From NCBI GenBank assembly GCA_022605405.1, contig JABYQQ010000004.1, positions 1 through 64,000 on the forward strand: 64,000 bases of DNA, given 5' to 3'. Positions 11,355-23,219 of this stretch are shown in pieces. A program made the translations under genes and the position numbers. Origin of the DNA: Earliella scabrosa. Lineage: Eukaryota; Basidiomycota; Agaricomycetes; Polyporales; Polyporaceae. The notes under the pieces were generated by a model, which made no database searches, was not told the origin of the DNA, and saw nothing but the letters and a program-made list of their open reading frames with translations. The first letter of the stretch is position 1. Every line of letters starts with the position of its first letter.

Positions 11355-12640
11355 TTACATAACATTGTGTATCCCTAATTCCCAATCACTAAGGTCCCGC
11401 ACACGACATCCCTCCCCGTTCTCATCTTTCTCCGCGTACTGCGGGCTCCCGATCCGGTCCGCCTCGTACTTTGGCCCGCCCAAGAACGAGTCCAGGAGGT
11501 CAAACAAGAACGAGAACTCGCCCGACGGTGCGCTTCGCGGAGAAGACGTCGAGGGCGAGCTGCCCGTCCGGGTGCTCGTGGCTGACGCACAGCGCGTACT
11601 CCTGCGCCTCGAGCGTCCCTATCACTGCGCGCGCGAGGACGAGAACGTTGACGTTAGTACACGGAGACACGTGTAGGGAGAGACGAGATGGCTCACCGAG
11701 GTAGAGGTCTTCCTTCGAGATCCGGTGCTCCTTCCCGTACAGCGCAAGGATGCCGTCCGCTTTCGCCTTGAACCACTTCTTCGGCGTCGCGAGCTCCTCG
11801 ATGTATCGATAGACCGTTGACTCCGTGAACAGATGCGCAGTCCTGTGGCCCGCACGGAGCTGCGACGTGTATCGCCGGCTGCATGGTTCAGGACATGTGC
11901 GCGCAGTCATTCAGTCAGTCTGCGCCGTATGCTGAGGGAGGGACGTACGAGTAGTGTGCCTCGCCCCGGTTGCGTGTGCTCAGCCACGACTGGATGATGT
12001 CCACCCCGCGCTGGGCAACGTTCCGCTTGTCCTGGCGCTGGTTCCCTGCGCTCACCCGTCCGTACCCGTACAGGGACGGGATGTCCTTCGCGCGTCCGTT
12101 CGATGACTTTGCGGGCTGGAACGAGTTGAAGAGGGTCACGAACTCGCCGCCCGTCGCCTTGTTGTGGTACCCGACTGCGCCGAGGAGGACCTGCGTCGGC
12201 GTCCAGTACGGGGCTGAGCGTCACTGGTGCGCAGAGCCTGTTAGTGTCTGGAAGAGAGAAGAGAGGAGAGAGACGCACGTGAAGGGTGGGACTCGTGCTG
12301 CAGCAACATGCGGTATCGACGCTCGTCGCGCACTCGATGCGCTTGCTCGTCCGGCGGCGGAGGGGAGGCATGCCTCGGGTAGTCGACGTGCTCGGACCAG
12401 CTGTCCTGCAGTGACGACGAGGCGCGGCTGCTCGCTCTCGATCTGCTCGGGTCGCTCGGGTCATCGTCGTGCCCGTTGTCGGAGCGCGAGAATGCGGTCG
12501 TGAAGGAGACATCCGTCGACGGTGCCGAGCCGACCTCGACGAACGACGCCGTCGTGTCCGCTGTGACCAGAAACTGAGTACATGTTCTGACTACGAGTGC
12601 GCGAGACTCTGGCACGAGGAAGCAATGGGAGCGGGATCGG
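11355..12640 (-). pseudogene. Unknown multi-exon gene, probably broken at its 3' end
   Basis: This lies just downstream of the kinase gene (kinase stop at 12671). Likely exons carry [19 protein letters not shown] with SRSDNGHDD. After an intron near 12190-12290 comes GGEFVTLFNSFQPAKSSNG and DIPSLYGYGRVSAGNQRQ. A further exon has STVYRYIEELATPKKWFKAK and KADGILALYGKEHRIS, followed by an intron and VIGTLEAQEYALCVSHEHPD. Then the frame shifts by one to reach FSFLFDLLDSFLGGPKYEAD, which runs into the repeat border and stops at 11355. I know of no domain for this protein. The coding is well preserved over about 1 kb, but the frame change and the repeat-derived last residues suggest truncation. Confidence 0.4.
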
Positions 12641-12670
12641 ATGCATGTCCGGCGACTTGCGCGTCCGCAT

Positions 12671-14600
12671 CTATTCATCCAGTACCGACGGCCGCGGCGC
12701 GGGCGACTCCTTCAGGTCCGCGCCGAACTTTGCACGGAGCTGCTGCACCTGCTTGTCGATCTCCGTGAACGCGGGGCGCACGGCAGGGTCGCGGTGCCAG
12801 CACGCGTGCAGGATGTCGGACAGCTGCGTTGACCACACCCGCTGTAGCGGCGGCTCCGGGCGCATGTTCTCCTCTGTTATATTCAATCGCAGGTCAGTGT
12901 TACTGATCAATCTCCGAGGTTCCTGCGAGGGGTGGGGGTGGATCGAGGACACTCACGGATGACGAAGTACCGCACCGCATCGTCGTCCGCCAAGGGCCAC
13001 GGGAGCGCGCCCTTGGTGAGGAGCTCGACGACGGTGATCGCGAACGCGTAGACGTCGATCTGTTGCGTGAGTCCGCTGAGCCCGGACATGAGCTCGGGAG
13101 CTTGCCAGCGCAGAGTGCCATCTGAAAGTGGACACGGTCAGCGCATATTGAGGCTGGGGCCTAGAGAGCTACGCACGAGGCAGGGGCATCCCGCTTATCC
13201 GATACGCCTCGGACTTCATCTCGCTCTGGCCAAAGTCCGAGAGCACGCAGTGCGTCCGGTCGTCCACGAGCACGTTCGCGGCCTACACAGCGGGGCGGGC
13301 GCAAGCACGAAATGAGATCAGCTCGAAATCGCCGAAATAATTCCCCGCTCTCAATTACGCACCTTGAGATCACCATGCAACACACCCTTCGAGTGGAGGT
13401 ACGCCATCCCCTTCGCGATCTCGTGGATCATCTTGAGCAAGTCGACCGCGTCGAGGGACGGGAGGCCCTTGAGGTACGATACCAGGCTCCCATTCTTGCA
13501 GTACGGGCTGACGAAGAACCACGGCGGGTCGCTCGACGCGGACGACGCGCCGAGCAGCTAGAGCACGTTCGGGTGCGAGAGCGACTTCCAGATGGCGATC
13601 TGCAGCATCGGGCGAAGATCAGCAAGGGTATACATGGACCAACAGATGAACGAGGAGATAAGATAAATGAATAGAGGATGGACGCAGGGATGGTCTCCGG
13701 CCATCCCATTGACTCCCGGTCCTAGTGCAGTGCCAGGCGATTCGCGAAGCCGATCTCGAAACTCTCGAGATGCGCTCGACTAAGAGGCCGAGCTGAGATC
13801 CGCGATGCTTTCACAGGCGAGATAGACTCTCTCCCCGCCCCCACCCCCACTCAATTCCAGGACTCAACTGCGAACACTCACCTCGTGCAAAAACAACTGC
13901 CGCGGCGTCGTCGGCGCAAGCACCTTGATCGCAACCGTCCGACTCCTCCACGTGCCCCTATACACGTCCGAGAAGAACCCCAGCCCGATCTTCTCATCCC
14001 GGTTCACCTCGTACCGTGTAATCGTCCAGCTCGGGAGCGCGGCCGCGGCCCCCGCCCCGCTCAGCCGCCGCAGCGCGTCAATCCCGGTCTCGATGAACTC
14101 CCGGTCGAGCGTGTCCCGCGGCGCACGGCTCCGCCCGCTGATAGCAGCTGAGCTCGACGTCGGGTGTGCGCTGCCTGTGCTGGGGACTGTTCCGGAGCGC
14201 GTGAGGTTCGCGCCCTCGAGGACCTGCGGTTGCGGCTGCGCAGGCTGCTTGCCTTTGGGCGCAGGGGAGGCGGAGGTGGCAGCCACGGTCGCAGTAGTGG
14301 CAGCGACGAAAACAGTCTCCTCCTGCTCTGCGAGCGTCCGCTCGCGCTCGACCTCCTTCTCCAGCGCCCGCTGCAGCGTCTTGATCGCCTCGGGCATCTC
14401 GTCGCGCCCGACCTGGAGCACGCGGATCATCTCCACGTCGCTGTTCGCCTGGAGCGCGGTGCGCATGAGCTGCCGCAGGTCCGCCGCGTCGTGCGCCGTG
14501 TCGCGCTCGTTTTGCCGTGCGGTCACCGCCTGCAGCTGCGCGAGGACAGGGCCGTCCAAGAGCCCAGGCTCGGCGGTGGGTACAAACCCACCGTGTGGGA
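12671..14600 (-). CDS. Serine/threonine protein kinase, TKL-like; 5' end uncertain
   Basis: Spliced minus-strand kinase. The first clear exon (about 14600-13889) has an Ala/Glu-rich, coiled-coil-like region and a Pro/Gln linker, then the catalytic domain. Visible kinase motifs are a glycine loop GLGFFSDVYRG (about 13950-13985), VAIKV with the ATP-binding Lys (about 13920-13935), HGDLKAAN split by an intron (13245-13377), DFGQSE (about 13230), the APELMSGLSG segment (the APE motif) and the C-terminal RPAFTEID. All catalytic residues are present. The HxDLKxxN form fits the TKL-type kinases expanded in Agaricomycetes. It ends with SVLDE and TAG at 12671. Upstream it runs in frame into a minisatellite, so the true start was not found and may have been displaced. 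Confidence 0.8.
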
Positions 14601-15165
14601 AGGAGGAGGCAGGTCGTGAGCGGGGTCCGAGAACGAGAAGGGAGGTCGTGAGCCGGGTCCGAGAACGAGGGAGGACGTCGTGAGCGGGGTCCGAGAACAA
14701 GAAGGGAGGTCGTGAGCGGGGTCCGAGAACGAGAAGGGAGGTCGTGAGCCGGGTCCGAGAACGAGGGAGGACGTCGTGAGCGGGGTCCGAGAACAAGAAG
14801 GGAGGTCGTGAGCCGGGTCCGAGAACGAGGAGGCAGGTCGTGAGCGGGGTCCGGGAACGAGGGAGGACGTCGTGAGCGGGGTCCGGGAACGAGGGAGGAC
14901 GTCGTGAGCGGGGTCCGAGAACAAGAAGGGAGGTCGTGAGCGGGGTCCGAGAACGAGAAGGGAGGTCGTGAGCCGGGTCCGAGAACGAGGAGGCAGGTCG
15001 TGAGCGGGGTCCGGGAACGAGGGAGGACGTCGTGAGCGGGGTCCGAGAACGAGGAGGCAGGTCGTGAGCGGGGTCCGAGAACGAGAAGGGAGGTCGTGAG
15101 CGGGGTCGAGAACGGGGAGGGAGGTCGTGAGCGGGGTCCGAGAACGAGGGAGCAGGTCGTGCGCG
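14600..15165. repeat. GC-rich minisatellite abutting the kinase 5' end
   Basis: About 15 units of the same minisatellite as at 10.7-11.3 kb (core GGTCGTGAGC plus GGGGTCCGAGAACGAG), all in one orientation. Units vary at the GAGAAGGGA, GAGGCAGGA and GGGAGGACG ends. On the minus strand most frames stay open and encode runs of Pro, Arg, Ser and Asp, which makes a false extension of the kinase. The right end carries a short unique border (about 15155-15201) shared with 11357-11407. Confidence 0.9.
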
Positions 15166-15284
15166 GGACGTTAGTGATTGGAATATTGGGATACACAATG
15201 CTTCGTAAGCCCTAACACGGCTCTGAAGCACAGAATGTTAAGAAGAACCTAGGCTTAACCTGTACCCACCAAGAGAAACAGTCT

Positions 15285-18200
15285 CTAAATGTCGTCTTCG
15301 CGCTCCTCGTCCGAGAGTGTCTCTGAAAGGCGCAGAGTGCACTGAGCCACACACAAACGTGCGACTGGCCAGGCCGTTCCTTGGGTCCAGAGGGGAGAGT
15401 TCACCCCGCGCGTAGATTCCGCGATAGCAGCTTTGTAGAACCGATCAACAAAGGCGCGCGGAGAGCAGGACCCAACATGAGATCGCGGAAGCCCGTGTCG
15501 GACGTCCTCGCGGGTCGAAGCTACGATGCGCGAGACGCGGTGGTATGAAGTCGCATCCCGGCCATTCCACCCAAGCGGCGTGCTTTGCTTCTTCCACAGA
15601 CGCAGATCCTCCAAGCGAGTCTTCAGCCATGACCGACCGGGGTGCGAGTGGTCGTCCAGAATGGCTTCCTGCTCCTGTAGCAAGAAGTTCGTGACGAGAT
15701 TACGAACGTCCTCGATGTACGCATTGATAGCGATAGCGCAGATCGCGCGGAGCTCCTCGTCCGGAGAAAGAGAGCCGGCAACACTCTCCAGGGCGCGAGC
15801 CATGAGGAAATGCGCCTGATACGCCTGGAGAAATCACAAGTTCCAAAGGGGTGAGTTTATGAAACATACCCCCGTGTTGATGCCGGGACGTCAGAGGGAT
15901 GCGCACTCACCGCAAACTGGTTCTTGCCGTATGTAAGCTCCTGAACGCGCTTAGACGCAACTAACGGTTTATGAGAAACCTTGTTGGTCGGCCACTGCGA
16001 GATAGGGAAGACGGGGCGGTTGGACGAGTCGGGGAAGGTCAGGTTGTCGTTGAACATGGGCATGTACCCATCAGAAATGGCGCGGAGTGGGAAGAGCTCG
16101 TTGAGCAGCGCGCTGGGGAGAACGCGAGCTGAACCCGTGTGCGCGAAGTTGAGGAGTCGCTCGGCCACCGCCAGCAGCTCAACGTATTGCTGAGGCGGAG
16201 CATACTGCAAGCGGAGCAACCACGGCGGACGGGTCGAGCGACTTGAGTGGGACCCAGAGGTACTGCGCGCCGAGCTTCCCGAGGCACGACGGCTCGACGA
16301 AGACGCTTGCGTAGCGAAGGGTGTTGGATAGGGAGCCGTCACACGACTGGGACCCGCCACCGGGCGGGGAGCCGGCTGCGAGGGCTGACGACGTTGGGCG
16401 TTGGCGAGGCGCGAGCAGTTCTGCGTGGGCTTTTGCAGACGAGTCTCCCACAAGACCTCAATGAGGGTTGTGATAGGGAAGGTACTGATGAGATAAATGT
16501 CGGGAAAGATCTAGACGGACAGACCAGGAGCAAACGAGTGAGTAACGGTAGAGCAACGGAGGTATAGCATGTTCAGACGTACCCGCGGTCGCAAACAGAT
16601 TGACGCATGTTTAATCGCAGTCATAACCTCACGGTGGGCGCACGCCTGGAAGAGCGGCAGGATCACCGAGTCGTAGAAGCCGTTGCGCTGATCGAACACG
16701 TCGGGATTCATCCGATGAGGATGAATCTCAAAGACGTTCTCGAACCTGAGAAAAGTGGGCGAGGACTGCTCGATCTTGTTTGCCAAGCGGTCGTGAGGAA
16801 GCTCGTCGTTGGCGAACTCGAGAACCCTGCGCGCGTGGTTCTCCGTCTTCGCGGTTGAGGCCCATGCACCGGTCACGACGCCAGTCATAGGACCAGTTTG
16901 AGCCAAGTGAGCCCGAGCCGAACGCCGAACCCGATGCGCAACCGTGTTGTAGCATTGCGAGCTGACGGGGGCAATACACGGTCCCGAACCAGCGTGTTCG
17001 CGGATGCGACGATTGATTTGATGAACGATCCGGGCCAAGGGGCGAATGACACCGTGTGCTTGCCACTGTCCCATGTTGGGCACGAAGCAATGCGGGTAGC
17101 CAGTGTACTTGACGTCGTTGGCTCGATAGTCGCGAGCGGCCTCCACGAAGTCGTTGTCGGCGATGTCGTCGTCATCAACACCAGCGCCGTAGCCGTGATC
17201 GATGTCCATCTCACCGTCGAACTCGGCTGGCAAGGGCATGTACTCGGAGCTGGCGAACAGAGACGGAAGCTTGTTGAGATCCTGCAGAACACCGACGGCG
17301 GGCCACTGGTGATCCGGAGAGTAGGCCTCGCGACGCTGGATGCGCTCCCCATTGGCGTTGTAAAGCGGAACCTCTTCGTCGGCCTCGTTGTAGAGGGGAT
17401 ATTCGTCCAGCTCCTCGGCGGTCTCGAATTGACGGCGAGTCTCCGGGTCCGGGCTATCAAACACCTCTTCGTGAGCGGCCAGAATATCCTCTGAGCTAAA
17501 TTCGAGCCACTCCGGAGGAATGGAAACCCTGTGCGCCAAAATGCGATTAATATTAATACGAACGAAGAGCACTCGGCACTTGAACGCACCCGTAATGAGT
17601 TGCGAAAGCAAAGCGAAGCCACGCAAACTGCAGCGGATCAAAGTCCTTGCGCCAATGGGCACTGTCGTAGCGGGGGGTGGTGGGCTTGTAGACGACTCGG
17701 TTCTGACCGTACAGGACGATGAGACTGAGCGGACTCGAATTACCGAGCACGGGATGGCGATACGACGCCGGCGAGCCATCGTACCAATCCTCCCAGAGCT
17801 CCTTGAATTTGTCGTTGATGGTTACAAACTCCGCGAGATGGATGTGGAGATCGTGACGAGTGCTAAAGATGGAAACAAGTCAGCTGGTGGTTAAAGTACA
17901 ACAACGGGGACGAGTTGTGAAAAGGATGCTCGCCCAGGCGCAACGTGCGAGGGGATCACTCGGACTACAGTAGGACAAATTGGCGAGCATGAAAAATAAC
18001 CCGCACACGCGGAGGGTCCGCGCATGCGGGTGATTTGAGTGGTTGGAGCGAAAGGGAGGACATTGAGTATTGGTAGCCATCACCGGCGGCAACCGCATGA
18101 CCGACGAGAAGAACTGAGACAACACTGGAATAGATAGGCGACCATGCAGATTAACCCGCACGCGCGGAAGGACCGCGCATGCGGGCTCATTGAGTGGCCG

Positions 18201-19418
18201 AGGCGAAAGGGACGATATGTCAAACTGGTCACCGTGACTCGTTCGGGCCCGGCTACGCCCTCGATCGTGTTGCGAGGGGATAGCAACGCTCCCCCGCACG
18301 CGCGGGAGTGCCGCGTGTGCGGAGGTTGTTGAGGTCCTCAGAGATATGTGGAAAAACAGTCCGATATGGTGAACACAGAATTGCGACTTACAGAATGTCC
18401 GTGCTGAGCTCGAGTTTGGCTTCAGAGGAGATGTCGGGATAGTCGTCACGAAGCGCAAAGTCGCTGTACTGAACGCGACTGAAGACGACAGACAGAAAGG
18501 CCCAAATGACGTTGGCGACCTTGCGATCCATCCTCGCGGGGGCGTCCATTTTCTTTGGGAGGTCGTGCTTCGTGCCGTATGGGCCAATGCACTCTTCGGG
18601 CGCAAGGACGAGCCAGACATCCTCGCCGGCATGTGTCTTGCCAAAGTACAGCATGCGGCCGCTCGGGTCGAAACCGAACACATCGCGGTCGCCGCGATAG
18701 TCCCAGTGGCGGAGATCAGGTCGAACTGTGAATACCCATGCGGGGTCAACGCTGGCCTCGGGGTCGCGCATGTTCGGAAGCACAGCGTCCAACCCGATCT
18801 CCGCTGAGAGCCCCATCTTGAAGTCGAGATAGACCTCGATGCGTGCGGAGGATGAGCAACGGGTTGAGATGGCGAGGAGACTTTCGAAAGACTCACCTTG
18901 TTCATGACCCACAGGAGATCTTTGTGGTTCGATGGTATCTTGTACTTGTCGTCGATGACAAGACGGTTCTTCTGCTGCAGCAGTTGGAGAGCAACGCGTC
19001 TGTTCTGGCGAGCCCACAGATTCTTGAGCTGGCTGAGGTACAAGTTCTTCACGGGTTTCGCATTGTACGCTCCGGCGGTGGAGTTCTGGACGATACCGTC
19101 CTCGAGCATACGTTGGAGCAGTTGGCTCTGCGTCGGCGGATCATCGCACTGCAGCGTGTCGGGGGCAGACGATGTCTCGAGGTTGCGAACATCTCGGGAG
19201 CCGTCGGGGGCCAACGTAAACGCTGCGTCTCCTCGGCCTTCGTCGTCCTCCGTGGGCTCGAGGATGGGAGTGAGCGCGCGAGGGGGTCTGGAAGGATAAG
19301 GATTGGGAGGCTGTACTGTCGCGGGGAACAGGTTGACTTACTGTTGTTCTTGACCGTCCTCATCGGACGAGTCGTCGTGGTAGCGAATGGGTCCAGGGAA
19401 GCGGGTGGGTCTAGCCAT
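15285..19418 (-). CDS. Unknown 1,089-aa protein, seven exons (partner of the ParB-like giant gene)
   Basis: The start is MARPTRFPGPIRYHDDSSDE (ATG 19416-19418). Predicted exons are 19342-19418, 18897-19287, 18392-18834, 17590-17862, 16583-17528, 15911-16510 and 15285-15824. All junctions keep frame and total 3,270 nt. I see no known domain. Recognisable stretches are AWVFTVRPDLRHWDYRGDR, a Trp-rich DKFKELWEDWYDGSP, SIPPEWLEFSSEDILAA, an acidic Asp run, a conserved-looking CFVPNMGQWQAHGVIRPLAR and a Ser/Arg/Pro linker before the last quarter. There is no signal peptide or membrane segment, so it is probably soluble; nuclear or cytosolic location is inference. The gene starts 554 bp downstream of the stop of the ParB-like gene, on the same strand. 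Intron 3 is unusually long (529 nt) and holds a palindrome cluster. Intact coding over 3 kb in a repeat-rich region argues for selection. Confidence 0.75.
18001..18322. repeat. Palindrome cluster 1 (three copies) inside intron 3
   Basis: Three near-perfect hairpins lie at 18001-18030, 18155-18185 and 18294-18322. Each has 13-nt arms close to CCCGCAYGCGCGG and CCGCGCRTGCGGG around a 5-nt spacer. Spacing is about 140-155 bp. They fill an intron that is roughly nine times longer than its neighbours, and the DNA between copies is unrelated. Confidence 0.85.
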
Positions 19419-19972
19419 CGTGGCAGCACAATGCAGAAGAGACGACTGCGAGCGACTGGTGAGCAGTGATCAATGGAGGGGACAGTGGGGAGAGTCAGGA
19501 AAGACGAGAATGGATGCGACGGGGGCACTTGTCGATGCGCGTCGCCGGTTGGCGGAGCGCGACCCCCAAAAAGGGAATGGTGGCTAGAGCTCGGGGCGGG
19601 CGGTCGGTAGTGATCGACGTAGCCGACGGAAATCAACGGAGTTTCGGTTAACTCTAAAAGCTTATGAGAGGACATACCAGATGAGCGCGCATCGGGGGAT
19701 GACTGGCCCGCGGGCTGGAAAGACAGAAACATAGATGTAGATTGTACTTGGTAATGTTACAGGTGGGTACATGTGCGAGGGATCAACGCTGCGAGAAGTA
19801 ATACCACAAGAGAGGGAAGGGAGCAGAGGGACGGGCGATGCGAGGTCTGGGTCAGGGCGCGTGACGACGAGGTGAAGACAAGGCGGTGAAAAGTTGCGAA
19901 ACAAGTCCCCTCCGACGGCCGCCCGCGGCAACGGCGGACGGGGGCCGAGATAGAGCGAGCACGGGGCGGACC
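19419..19972. promoter_or_regulatory. Intergenic gap between the two giant genes
   Basis: 554 bp between the stop of the ParB-like gene and the start of the 1,089-aa gene, both on the minus strand. It must hold the terminator of one and the promoter of the other. I see no clear TATA box; a CT-rich stretch on the minus strand near 19480-19580 could serve as promoter sequence. Confidence 0.4.
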
Positions 19973-22069
19973 CTACAAGGCCAAGCCAAGGTCGCTGCTG
20001 TTGCCCTGGAAGGTGCGAGAGCCCCGAGTGTCATCTTCCGCACTGTCGCGACGTTTGCGGGATTTCGTGCCTGCCTTGCGCTTCTTGGACTCAGGAGAGC
20101 GTTGCTCAGCGGGTTTATTGGACGACTGAGACTCTGCGCGTGCACGCTTGTGGGCGGCGGCGGCGGCGCGCGTGGTAAGACCTGCAGCGAAAGGGGGAAT
20201 ACATCAGCGGGGATCATTTTTGAAAGTGGGTACTGCGATACATGCCGGCTCGTGCGACCGATGCGGCGGCGGCGGTTCCGCGGACAGGACCGGCAAGAAT
20301 GGCGGGCTTGCGAGCATAACGGCGCGGCGGAACAGGCGGGTCGTCCTCCTCCGGGAGTTCGGGGACGTCAGAGGGCTCATGAGGATAGGTGTTGGGGACG
20401 AAATCTGGGAGGGTGTCGTCGTCCGACGCATCGCCCTGGCGAATGCGCAAGGAGGAGACACCTTCGACGGTTTGGGCAAGAGGAATGTCTTGAGGGCTGA
20501 ATAGATCCTGCGACGAGTCGGGTACGAGGACAAGTCCTGCATCCTGGTCGACATCCATGGAGTCATCGAGGACGTCCTCGTTGTCGACTTGAGCAGGCTC
20601 TGCAGCCGTGCTAGCAACGGAGCGGTCCCGGTAGCGCGTCTGCACGAGATGGATGTCATCCAGCTCGTCCTCCTCGGACTCGCTCGAGGGGCTCGGAGCG
20701 CGGGCAGGGGCTTTGCCCTTGGCTTTGGCGCGGGCCCGAGCGGTGCGAGGCGATTCCTCCTCGATCTCCTCGATCTCCTCGCTCTGCTCGCTCTCCGTGG
20801 AAGCATCTTCGGAGGTGTCGTCAGTCGTCTCCTGTGCTAGTTGAGGTGCTGGAACGGAAGACGGAGACGGCAGGCTGGGGGGAGCGGGAGATTGAGGGGC
20901 GACTTCGTCGTTGTCCTGCTCGGGTTCAACGTCACCTTCGGCGTCCTCCTCGCCACTCGCGCTTGGCTCGCTTGGACTAGCCGGAGCATGCTGAGTGACC
21001 TCGGGGGAAGCAGCCCTGGAAGAGTCCTTGCTCGCCGGGGACGTGGTGTCTTCCTCCTCTGGAGCGTGCTCGATGTCCATGGTGTCCGCGTGCGTAGGCG
21101 TCGTAGGCGACCCGGTCTCATCGTGCTAGTCACATTGTAAGTGATCACGCGAAAGAGAATGCGACGGGAGGCTCAACGAACCTGAGTGGGAGCCGAAGGT
21201 GATGACGATCGAGCGCGGCCTGGAGAGTTCTGGACAGCCGGCGATGAAGCGCGTTCGACATGCTCGGGCTTTGATGCCTGCGGTGAGGCGGGATGAGCGT
21301 TGGATGGATGCGTGCGGTGTGAACTGGATGAATTACGCGCCTCGGGCGGAGGTGCCGGTTGGGCTGATGGGGATTTGGACGATGTCTGGGCGTCGACATC
21401 CATGAGCTTGGAGTCGTTGCGCGACCCCGAGGCGACGCTGGATGCGGTCTGAGTGCGGCGGGGATAAGTTTCGAAACAGGACTCGCTGGGGGCCAGAGCA
21501 TGACAGACCTTTGCCTTCGGGGCCTTCGGGGCCTTCACGGCCTTTGCAGACTTCGCGGGGGTTGACGCTTCGGCTGAGAGAGTGCCCGAAGGGTGAGGAG
21601 ACGAGTCTGTGGCAGTCTGTGAAGTTGCTTAACATAAAAGTACGCTGGGGATGATGAGAAAAAACACTCACCAAGCCCATCTTGATCAGGTCAGGAGCAA
21701 ATGTGACGGAGGTTTCGTCGAGACGCTCAATCTTCGGACGAAGGAGCGTAAACTGGGCGTCGTCGCGGGGGCGGAAGGGCTTCTTGCTAGACCCCTCGGC
21801 AAACGGACGCATGGTAAGGTCCTGGGTCAAAGTCTTCTCGTGACCAGCTTTCAAGCGGCCGAGCGCCGTGTTGGCGGCGGTCTCGCGTGTGATCCTGAAG
21901 ATCTCGGGCCAACCGTTCAACTCTTGAGGGAGGGGCAGATCGCGGGGATTGGAGGACTGGTAACCAAGAGCCTTGGTGAGCTCGACATACTGCGCGTAGA
22001 GAGTGGGATCGTCCTTCTTGAACTCGTCCAAGGACAGATACGTCGTCGGCTCAACTGTCGACGGAGGGG

Positions 22070-22289
22070 TGTCGGAAGTTGAACAATTTAGCGCTCGTAT
22101 TAGTCATCTGTACCCCCCCTATGGTATATGCTTAGTCATTCGCTTAGTCATCTCTTACTTAGGTTTTGCTCTTGGACTACGTATGTTTATCTCGAATTTT
22201 CCCTACTTAGAGTATATAAACTCGTGTACATAGTCGTCGTATACACGCCAATTTATCCGTCTTCCCTCGAGCCGGTTAAAGTTGCGACA
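22070..22289 (+). repeat. 5' LTR
   Basis: 220 bp, TG...CA ends, identical to the 3' copy by eye. It contains the TATA-like AGAGTATATAAACTC at about 22208-22222, a reasonable promoter for the element transcript. Confidence 0.95.
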
Positions 22290-22391
22290 GGTTATGAGCC
22301 CTGCGCTCAGACCCTAGGCCAGCGACATCGGCGCTTCCGCTTATCTCGTCTTCCCGCGCTCGCTTATCTAATCTCGCTCGCCCTCACCGCC

Positions 22392-23219
22392 ATGGCCGCC
22401 GACAGCAACATCAACTCCCTGCTCGGCAACGTCCCCAAGCTCACCGGGACGAACTATCAGGACTGGAAGTTCGCCGTCCAGATGGTTCTCCGACGCGCCG
22501 GCTGCCTCTCCGTCGCGAACGGCACCGAAGAGCGGCCCACCACCCGGGACAAGGCAGCAGAGTGGGACAAGCTCTCGGAGCTAGCGCTCACGATCATCGG
22601 GCTCACGGTCAATCCCGATCAGTACAACCATATCCGGAAGTCGACCACCGGCCCGGCCGCCTGGACCGCGCTCCGCAACGTCCACGAGAAGAACACCCGC
22701 GGCACGCGCATCACCCTCAAGCGCGAATTTTACATGGCCGCCCACAACCCCGAACACCCCGTCCGCGAGTACACAAACCGCATCACCGACCTCGCGAACC
22801 GTCTCAACGCGATCGGCGTCTCCCTCAAGGACGACGACATCGTCGACGTCATGATCTACGGCCTCCACCCGTCCTGGTCCAGCATCGCCGCTACCCTCTC
22901 GACCACGCAGGGCGACCTCAAGCTCGCTGACGTCATCAACGCCCTCGAGGACGAAGAAGCCCGACGCGCGCAAGAAGCCGTATCCGAGCCGCCCGAGACG
23001 GCGCTCATCGCGCGATCACGCACGCGCACTCAGAACGCGCGCCCCCGCAGCGCGAACTGCTACGTCTGCGATCAGCCCGGCCACATCGCGCGCGACTGCC
23101 CGAAGCGTCCCAACCGCAGCGCGACCAACGCGAACACCGCGCCTAGCGCGAACACGGCCATCGCGAACGATCCGTTCGACACCGGCGTCTCTGCGCCCTC
23201 CTTCGGCACCGCTTGGTGA
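22392..23219 (+). CDS. Copia-type Gag polyprotein with zinc knuckle
   Basis: 275 aa from the ATG at 22392, in the middle of the element and the only plus-strand gene in it. The N-terminus has KLTGTNYQDWKFAVQMVL, the usual start of Ty1/copia capsid (UBN2/retrotran_gag-like) domains, followed by a helical capsid region (AAWTALRNVHEKNTRG, VREYTNRITDLANRLNAIG). Near the C-terminus is one CCHC zinc knuckle CYVCDQPGHIARDC, which binds RNA during packaging. The frame stays open upstream into the LTR, but the ATG in good context at 22392 gives the standard N-terminus. It stops at 23217-23219 instead of reading on into pol, so the element encodes structural protein only. Confidence 0.93.
   Translation: MAADSNINSLLGNVPKLTGTNYQDWKFAVQMVLRRAGCLSVANGTEERPTTRDKAAEWDKLSELALTIIGLTVNPDQYNHIRKSTTGPAAWTALRNVHEKNTRGTRITLKREFYMAAHNPEHPVREYTNRITDLANRLNAIGVSLKDDDIVDVMIYGLHPSWSSIAATLSTTQGDLKLADVINALEDEEARRAQEAVSEPPETALIARSRTRTQNARPRSANCYVCDQPGHIARDCPKRPNRSATNANTAPSANTAIANDPFDTGVSAPSFGTAW

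Noticed and set aside
14620..15231. N-terminal extension of the kinase through the array
   Set aside because: The residues are repeat translation in several open frames; no start or conserved domain supports it.
18001..18322. CRISPR array, suggested by spaced palindromes
   Set aside because: Eukaryotic context, only three copies per cluster, uneven spacing and no cas genes.
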